A stretch of 64,000 bases of DNA. Origin: Candidatus Uhrbacteria bacterium. GTDB lineage: Bacteria; Patescibacteriota; Patescibacteriia; 2-12-FULL-60-25. Positions 59,342 through 64,000 of this stretch are shown here, one piece after another. The notes under the pieces were generated by a model. That model saw only the letters and a list, made by a program, of their open reading frames with translations, made no database searches and had not been told where the DNA came from. The stretch spans positions 31,746 to 95,745 of the forward strand of contig JADZFU010000002.1 of the NCBI GenBank assembly GCA_020854265.1, written 5' to 3'. Position numbers and translations under genes: made by a program. The stretch's first letter is position 1. Every line of letters starts with the position of its first letter.

Positions 59342-60441
59342 ACCTGCTCATCAAATAGCATGCCACGGAATTGAAGTCCGCGCTCGTGCCATCGGAAATC
59401 GCGTAATGCACGCTCCCGGCCAGCCATACCAAGGCGCTGACGTAAATCCGGATCTTTCAAAAGCCATTTGACTGCATCAGCGATTTCGCGCGGATCATGC
59501 GGGTTAATGAGGTAGCCCGTGGTTTGGTCTTCAATCGCTTCTTTTGCTCCGCCGCTATCTCCGGCCAAGACCGGGAGACCCGCCATAGCTGCTTCAAGGT
59601 AGACGATGCCGAATCCCTCGATATCCTTGCCATCATCGCGGACCGGGAGGGCGAATACGTCGGCGGCTGCATACCAAAGATCGCGCTCGGCATCGGATGC
59701 TTGGGTAATAAAACGAACGCGGCCAGGAAAATGAGAAGCAATACGTTCAAGCCGCGGACGGTCTTTACCGTCCCCGATGATTACCAGCTTGGCCTCAGAT
59801 GGCATAAACCCCAGTGCTTCGATAAGACGATCCAGACCTTTGCGGGGCACATGTCGCGTAACAGCCAAAATGATGAATTCCCCTTCCCCTACCATGGCCG
59901 TTTTTCGCGCTTGGACTTTGTCGCCAACTTCAAAGGAATCAACGCCTGGCGTCACGATTTTTGGGATAATGGATGCATCAAATGCCATGAGCTCGAGTGC
60001 GACGATATTAGAATTTACCACGACATGTTTGGCAGATTTGAGCACCTTGCGCGTCAGCCAGCGGCGAAATGGGGTAGATATTGCCAAGCGCAGATCCAAG
60101 CCATGAAGCAGTACAACATACGCAGGACCGCCGAATTTTTTGGCGATCCAAGCTGCCGTCCCAACAGGTAATACATGGCTAATGAGCGAGACCGAGTAAC
60201 CATCGCGCGCAATATCACGGAAGAGCTTGACCATGCGGCGCCATTTCCACGGACCGAATCGCGCAAACATCGGTACTGCGTATACCGATCCGGGACCTTC
60301 GGTTTCATGACCTTTGGGAACAAAGACATCAATATCCTCTCCTAATTCACGGACAAGCGAGCCCAGATAACGCGCAATACCGCCCCGTTCGGGCGGATAA
60401 TCAATCGTGACCAAAGCGGCCTTGGGCAGAATGTCGGTCAT
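59338..60441 (-). CDS. GT4-family glycosyltransferase
   Basis: A 367-residue GT-B enzyme. The N-terminal domain begins with the acceptor loop PPERGGIARYLGSLVREL; the C-terminal nucleotide-sugar site has AVTRHVPRKGLDRLIEAL, VIIGDGKDRPRLE and the EX7E motif in EGFGIVYLEAAMAGLPVLAG. It adds a sugar to a lipid-linked glycan on the cytoplasmic side. It lies between the flippase and the GT2-ligase fusion, overlapping the latter by ATGA. Confidence 0.9.
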   Translation of the reverse strand: MTDILPKAALVTIDYPPERGGIARYLGSLVRELGEDIDVFVPKGHETEGPGSVYAVPMFARFGPWKWRRMVKLFRDIARDGYSVSLISHVLPVGTAAWIAKKFGGPAYVVLLHGLDLRLAISTPFRRWLTRKVLKSAKHVVVNSNIVALELMAFDASIIPKIVTPGVDSFEVGDKVQARKTAMVGEGEFIILAVTRHVPRKGLDRLIEALGFMPSEAKLVIIGDGKDRPRLERIASHFPGRVRFITQASDAERDLWYAAADVFALPVRDDGKDIEGFGIVYLEAAMAGLPVLAGDSGGAKEAIEDQTTGYLINPHDPREIADAVKWLLKDPDLRQRLGMAGRERALRDFRWHERGLQFRGMLFDEQV

Positions 60442-60443
60442 GC

Positions 60444-61916
60444 TTATTTATCGTGTAGGGCTTCGTCTTCGGTTGCTGGAGCTGTCGCACGGCGATGCAG
60501 CCATTTCATGGTTTTCAATACGTCGGAAACCGTGAGTAATCCGAAAACGAACAGGCCTACGGTAGCGATAGAAATGCCAAATGTGAAGGCGAAAATATCG
60601 GTCATGGGAGGGATGATAAAATGCGTTCCAATCCATGTGAATGCAGCACAACCGAGACCGCGCAATAACAAAGGAACCATGAAACCGGCGTCGATATCAT
60701 TACGCGCAAAATACCAGCCTACGCCAAATAGGACGATGAAGGACCCTACCCCGGCCCAAGCTGCACCCACCGGACCCATGCTCGGGATCAATAGGAGGTT
60801 CAATGCAAAATTTACCAGCATGGTGATTCCCATGGCTGTTGTTTTGAGACCTGCGCGATGGGTTGCATTCAACAAAGATCCGATGGGGAAATCGAGAAAA
60901 ATTGGGATGAGTACCCACGGAAGCACCATGAGCGGGAGGATGGATCCGGAAAATTGCGGACCATAGAGCAATGGAATGAGACGCGGAGACAAAGCCGACA
61001 AGAGCGCAGCCATTGGCACGGAAGCAATCATCATCAAGCGAAGCGATCCATTAACGATAGGTTTGAGCGCTTCGCGTTCTTTCTCGGCCACGTTTGCGAG
61101 TCCGGGATAGAGCGCGGCGACAAATGCGAGCGGTAAAAATTGCAAAGCGTAGGTAAGCTTGTATGCGACGGCGTATTGCCCAACTGCAACCGAGCCATGC
61201 ATGGCCTTGAGCATCAAGGTATCGACGTAGGAATACACTTTGACGAAAATTCCGGCCAAGGCAAATGGAAATGCCTGTCTAAGCAAGACCATCGGTAAAA
61301 TCGCAGAACCGTCTGATGGCCATAATTTTAGACGATATGCCATGGCTATACTCCAACCGACATTCCAGAGCGAGCCGGCGGCAAGACCCCATACCAAACC
61401 GATAACTCCAAATCCGAGATAGGCCGAGGTGATCCCGACGGTTGCCGTTAGGATTTGGCCGATAAACATCCCCAACGCCTCGTACCGAAGTTCGCGGCGG
61501 CCGCGAATAACCGCATACCAGATGAGCGAGACCGAGTCGGCGGACATCACAAAACACGCTGCAATGACGACGGCGGTAAAGGTATCCCCGCTTACACCGG
61601 TAAAGAAGGCGTAGGCAATAGCAAGAACGGCCGCTAACGGAACTAGAACCGACTTCACGAGCAGAGCTCGGCCGAATAGTTTAAGACCTTTGCCTTCGTC
61701 GGCGGCGGTCTCTCGGATAACAACCGGGGTGAGACCGAGATCAGCCAATGTAACAAAGATTGATGTGATCGAAATCGCGAAGTGGTACTCCCCGGTTACA
61801 CTGGGTCCGACCAGCCGAGCGATAACGGTAAAGGCAATAAATGCGATCGCCTTTTGGGCCGTGGTTGCCGCCAAGAGCCAAGCCGCATTCTGGGCGATTT
61901 TCTTCACGTGGGACAT
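60444..61916 (-). CDS. Wzx-type polysaccharide flippase (MOP superfamily)
   Basis: The ATG at 61916 (MSHVKKIAQNAAWLL) is preferred; the track start at 62012 lies before the promoter. 490 residues with 12-14 membrane helices, typical flippase beginnings (AQKAIAFIAFTVIARLVGPSVTG) and an inner repeat at AFPFALAGIFVKVYSYVDTLM. It would move lipid-linked glycan units to the outside for the ligase-like domain encoded downstream. First gene of the surface-glycan operon. Confidence 0.85.
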   Translation of the reverse strand: MSHVKKIAQNAAWLLAATTAQKAIAFIAFTVIARLVGPSVTGEYHFAISITSIFVTLADLGLTPVVIRETAADEGKGLKLFGRALLVKSVLVPLAAVLAIAYAFFTGVSGDTFTAVVIAACFVMSADSVSLIWYAVIRGRRELRYEALGMFIGQILTATVGITSAYLGFGVIGLVWGLAAGSLWNVGWSIAMAYRLKLWPSDGSAILPMVLLRQAFPFALAGIFVKVYSYVDTLMLKAMHGSVAVGQYAVAYKLTYALQFLPLAFVAALYPGLANVAEKEREALKPIVNGSLRLMMIASVPMAALLSALSPRLIPLLYGPQFSGSILPLMVLPWVLIPIFLDFPIGSLLNATHRAGLKTTAMGITMLVNFALNLLLIPSMGPVGAAWAGVGSFIVLFGVGWYFARNDIDAGFMVPLLLRGLGCAAFTWIGTHFIIPPMTDIFAFTFGISIATVGLFVFGLLTVSDVLKTMKWLHRRATAPATEDEALHDK

Positions 61917-61922
61917 GGCGGA

Positions 61923-61952
61923 ATAGTACACAATTCTTGACAAGAAAGCCAA
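61923..61952 (-). promoter_or_regulatory. Promoter for the flippase/glycan operon
   Basis: On the - strand TTGGCT (61952-61947), 18-nt spacer, TACTAT (61928-61923). Only 6 nt separate the -10 box from ATG 61916 and there is no Shine-Dalgarno, suggesting a leaderless mRNA. Confidence 0.55.
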
Positions 61953-62057
61953 ATTATTCCAATAAAAACCTCTAAATGCTTTAGGCAGCCTCTTTATGGA
62001 CGCAGGGACCAAAAAATGGGGTGTTGTTCTTTGTTATATTTGTTATATTCATTGTGT

Positions 62058-62654
62058 ATGAAAAAACTTTTTACCATGATCGGGGTCATTGCGCTCCTCG
62101 GTGCTGGCTGCGGTGCGCCGACAGCTACGAATACTCAAACAGCGGAGACTGCCCCAACGACTGCTTTAAAAGACACTCCCGATCGTCCTACTCGCTCTTA
62201 TGATGCGACTGACAAGAATCCCGGTACTTCTTTGAATCCAATCGACAAAGGCCGGGAGATCCGCTCGGATGCGTTTCGTTATAAATTACTTGATGTCAGA
62301 CAGGACGGCGACATTTTTCTCGTGAAACTTGAAATAGAAAATCTGACACCTCTCACGCTCCAAACATCGGTAGCGGAGGCGTTTTTAAGCGAACGGAATG
62401 ACAATAATGCAAATACAAATTTTGCGACAGATTTTCTCTACCCGCGTAGCAATATCGGCGTGGATTTGGGCGGAGATATTTCAAATTTCGAACCAGGCCA
62501 AAAGGTTGTAGGTTATTATGTAAAAAAGCTAAAAGCTGGTCGCAGTGCAGACACCATGTACTTTGTAATAAGAAATCTGGGATATAACGCAGAAACACAG
62601 AAGGTTGACGGAGTAGGCGGAATTGGATATGTCGATGCGTTCAGAATCCGATAA
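62058..62654 (+). CDS. Lipoprotein with DUF4352-like domain
   Basis: The ATG at 62058 begins the lipoprotein signal MKKLFTMIGVIALLGAGC; the track start at 62016 is too early. 198 residues. After a Thr/Ala-rich linker, the domain GREIRSDAFRYKLLDVRQDGDIFLVKLEIENLTPLTLQ and FEPGQKVVGYYVKKL follow the pattern of the DUF4352/TRF2-like immunoglobulin fold. TATATT lies 8 nt upstream, and a TTGACA at 61937-61942 with AATAAA could be an alternative promoter. Confidence 0.7.
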   Translation: MKKLFTMIGVIALLGAGCGAPTATNTQTAETAPTTALKDTPDRPTRSYDATDKNPGTSLNPIDKGREIRSDAFRYKLLDVRQDGDIFLVKLEIENLTPLTLQTSVAEAFLSERNDNNANTNFATDFLYPRSNIGVDLGGDISNFEPGQKVVGYYVKKLKAGRSADTMYFVIRNLGYNAETQKVDGVGGIGYVDAFRIR

Positions 62655-62673
62655 AATCCATCCCAATTGACGT

Positions 62674-62712
62674 GTAAGAAAACCGCCCGATACCCCTTAG
62701 GGTACCGGGCGG
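62674..62712 (-). terminator. Terminator of the 62729 gene
   Basis: On the - strand CCGCCCGGTACCC, loop, GGGTATCGGGCGG, then TTTTCTT. It starts 17 nt past the stop codon. Confidence 0.85.
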
Positions 62713-62728
62713 AGGTGCGTCGCGGCAA

Positions 62729-63616
62729 TCAGCGACGCATCAGCTTGCGGACGATCTGGCGAGCCTCCGACCATGCGATCTCTCGACCGCTAGACTTGGC
62801 CGCCTCACGGACATCGCGAGCCATTTTGAACTCGATGAACTTCACGAGCCTTGCCTGACCTTCGGGCGAGTCATCCTTATCCAGCGCGTCTTGAATGGCT
62901 TCTACCGGGTTACGGCTTAGCCATCGCTCGAAGCGCTGGAGCTGCTGCAGCTGCAGCTCTTGCGTCATGCCCTGGTTCAGTTCCGAACTCTGTGTGAGCT
63001 TATCGTTCAACATCAGCTCCGGTACCTGCTCTTGGATGAGCTCGAGCTGCATTCCGAGCCGCTTTTCGAGCGGCTTCTCGGCCGAGTGCGGCGACCGAGG
63101 CGGCTGCTTCTTACCCTGAAAGAGTCCGTCCTCAAGGAAGCGGTCGAGCATCCCGATAGCGGCATCAAGGTTGTCTTGCGGCAACCTAGACCACTCGACC
63201 ATCCAGAGCCAGCGTTCATTGTCCTTGAAGTTGCTGACCCACGCGATTTTGCGCCGGCGCTTGCCGGTATGCCACACCTGGTGGCGATCGAGCTCGAAGC
63301 GGATACCTTCCGGCATGTCTGCCTTCTTGAGCCGCTCGAGATCGAGTGGGGACAATTCGATGAACAGCGTATTGTCGTCAACCCCGATCGCCTTGATGTA
63401 CGGCGAAGGCGGAAGGCGTTCGTACTGCATGTACCGGCGTTTGCCTTTGCCGCCTGTGAAGATCAGGGAGCCAGGCACTCGGTCACCAAGGACCGAGCAC
63501 GCGTGCTCCTCTTCAGGCTTGGCATAGGCCGAGAGCGCGAGCTGTAGCTGCACCCCGAGAACGCCGAGCGAATTGTCGATCTGAATGAGCTCCTGCCGGA
63601 ACTCCAAACACAGCAT
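62729..63616 (-). CDS. GC-rich orphan protein with a long structured leader
   Basis: ATG 63616 has TTTGGAGG 5 nt upstream and is preferred to 63628. 295 residues, soluble. The N-terminal half is mixed alpha/beta (GGKGKRRYMQYERLPPSPYI, ELDRHQVWHTGKRRRKIAWV), the middle is a Pro/Lys linker (QGKKQPPRSPHSAEKPLEKR), and the C-terminal 110 residues are helical and Gln/Leu/Glu-rich (ELQLQQLQRFERWL). No family recognised. It has its own consensus promoter, a leader of about 280 nt and a strong terminator. Confidence 0.65.
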   Translation of the reverse strand: MLCLEFRQELIQIDNSLGVLGVQLQLALSAYAKPEEEHACSVLGDRVPGSLIFTGGKGKRRYMQYERLPPSPYIKAIGVDDNTLFIELSPLDLERLKKADMPEGIRFELDRHQVWHTGKRRRKIAWVSNFKDNERWLWMVEWSRLPQDNLDAAIGMLDRFLEDGLFQGKKQPPRSPHSAEKPLEKRLGMQLELIQEQVPELMLNDKLTQSSELNQGMTQELQLQQLQRFERWLSRNPVEAIQDALDKDDSPEGQARLVKFIEFKMARDVREAAKSSGREIAWSEARQIVRKLMRR

Positions 63617-63895
63617 ACTTGCCTCCAAAGGAACGTGGTTAGACCACGCTCCTCTGAAGACGGCGGGGTTCCCGCAGCGGGACCGTCAGAGCGTGGCCGG
63701 GTTACCCCGACCGGAAATAATTACGCTATCCGGATCTCATGACAAACCCTTTCTTCAGGACGATGGCTCACTGAATGCCTAGGGGTGAAGGTGTGAGGAA
63801 CCAGGAACAACGAACCAGGAACCAGGACCGAGCGCGAGAGCTAGGCGTAGCTACCAGAATTCGGACATGGGTACCTCCCTGCCATGTTGGGTGGT
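63617..63895 (-). promoter_or_regulatory. Long structured 5' leader of the 62729 gene
   Basis: From the predicted transcription start near 63895 to the ATG there are about 280 nt without a credible gene. Near the ATG, the - strand reads CCACGCTCTGACGG and later CCGTCTTCAGAGGAGCGTGG, which pair to close a domain holding a TCCCGC/GCGGGA hairpin; CGTGGT/ACCACG forms another hairpin just before the Shine-Dalgarno. Further upstream are GAACCAGGAA direct repeats (63798-63830, + strand). Regulation by this RNA is an inference. Confidence 0.5.
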
Positions 63896-63901
63896 GGATG
63901 T

Positions 63902-63930
63902 CATATACCATTTTTTTATTATTTTGTCAA
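63902..63930 (-). promoter_or_regulatory. Consensus sigma-70 promoter for the 62729 gene
   Basis: On the - strand TTGACA (63930-63925), 17-nt A/T-rich spacer, TATATG (63907-63902). It closely resembles the promoter at 2559-2587, including the flanking GTTAAnTAA and the AATAAAA spacer. Confidence 0.75.
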
Positions 63931-63942
63931 TCCTTATTTAAC

Positions 63943-63972
63943 AAAAAACCCCGCTTTGTAGCGGGATTTTTG
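63943..63972 (-). terminator. Bidirectional-type terminator at the window end
   Basis: CCCGCT, loop TTGT, AGCGGG, flanked by A-run and T-run. On the - strand it follows a possible stop codon at 63981. Confidence 0.8.
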
Positions 63973-63980
63973 TTGTGCGA

Positions 63981-64000
63981 TTAACGCTTGGACCACTGCG
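63981..64000 (-). CDS. Possible 3' end of a gene continuing past the window
   Basis: On the - strand the last bases read QWSKR and a TAA stop (63983-63981), 8 nt before the terminator. Only five residues are visible, so this is a suggestion from position, not an identification. Confidence 0.3.

Noticed and set aside
63775-63984. 69-residue + strand ORF at the window end
   Set aside because: Crosses the promoter and the terminator of other units and ends in the opposite gene; composition is repeat-driven.
1-64000. UGA recoded as glycine or tryptophan
   Set aside because: Many intact genes of normal length end in TGA, several within ATGA overlaps with the next start, so the standard bacterial code holds.
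1-64000. CRISPR array or prophage
   Set aside because: No regularly spaced direct repeats and no phage structural, integrase or packaging genes were seen.

Overview
The window looks like chromosomal DNA from a Candidate Phyla Radiation (Patescibacteria) bacterium. This is an inference from gene content: tightly packed, often ATGA-overlapping housekeeping genes, many small lipoproteins and membrane proteins of unknown family, and shortened or degenerate versions of standard enzymes (a PriA without a Walker A motif, a Tgt without zinc ligands, a short Fmt). TGA is used as a normal stop, so the UGA-glycine code of some CPR lineages does not apply. No rRNA and no CRISPR array were seen.

Layout: (1) 1-2520, + strand: the 3' end of rmuC, a SanA/YdcF-like gene and an ABC exporter pair. 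(2) 2521-4553: an accessory patch with a GC-rich orphan lipoprotein, small membrane proteins and two neighbouring inverted repeats. (3) 4554-18727, - strand: an envelope and growth block, in transcription order RecB-type helicase-nuclease, DciA-like protein, small membrane protein, mreB, mreC, mreD, mrdA (PBP2), then from an internal promoter greA, lysS, serS, alr, ddl, ftsQ. (4) 18737-29494, - strand: tgt, a TVP38 membrane protein, a large unknown membrane protein, tRNA-Val and tRNA-Leu, a DAGK-like protein, bactofilin, argS, tyrS, valS. (5) 29602-41739: a DHH-like protein, a TrmH-family methyltransferase, small proteins, a putative NlpC/P60 peptidase, an HD hydrolase, lipoproteins, a transglycosylase, Nudix, CtpA, MurA, PEGA and META proteins, SPFH, and a 437-bp element bounded by 21-bp terminal inverted repeats. 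(6) 41842-45608: a type III restriction-modification pair in visibly AT-richer DNA. (7) 45669-56007: pirin, TspO, HIT, a membrane glycosyltransferase operon, then a + strand operon lysozyme-like, LigB/MEMO, priA-like, def, fmt. (8) 56004-62654: lipoproteins flanking a surface polysaccharide cluster (flippase, GT4, GT2 fused to an O-antigen-ligase-like domain). (9) 62729-64000: a GC-rich orphan gene with a long structured leader.

The common theme is the cell envelope: precursor supply (Alr, Ddl, MurA), elongation (MreBCD, PBP2), division (FtsQ), remodelling (transglycosylases, CtpA, NlpC/P60-like), and surface glycans. Two expression styles can be seen. Several housekeeping and envelope genes have a -10 box only 4-12 nt from the start codon, which suggests leaderless mRNAs. 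A handful of GC-rich orphan genes instead have Shine-Dalgarno sequences and intrinsic terminators, and some also have consensus promoters. The most unusual observations are the terminal-inverted-repeat element at 40.5 kb, a dispersed 27-bp palindrome that has inserted in frame into four genes, the degenerate PriA (with one of those palindromes just upstream of the lost Walker A), and the zinc-ligand-free Tgt.
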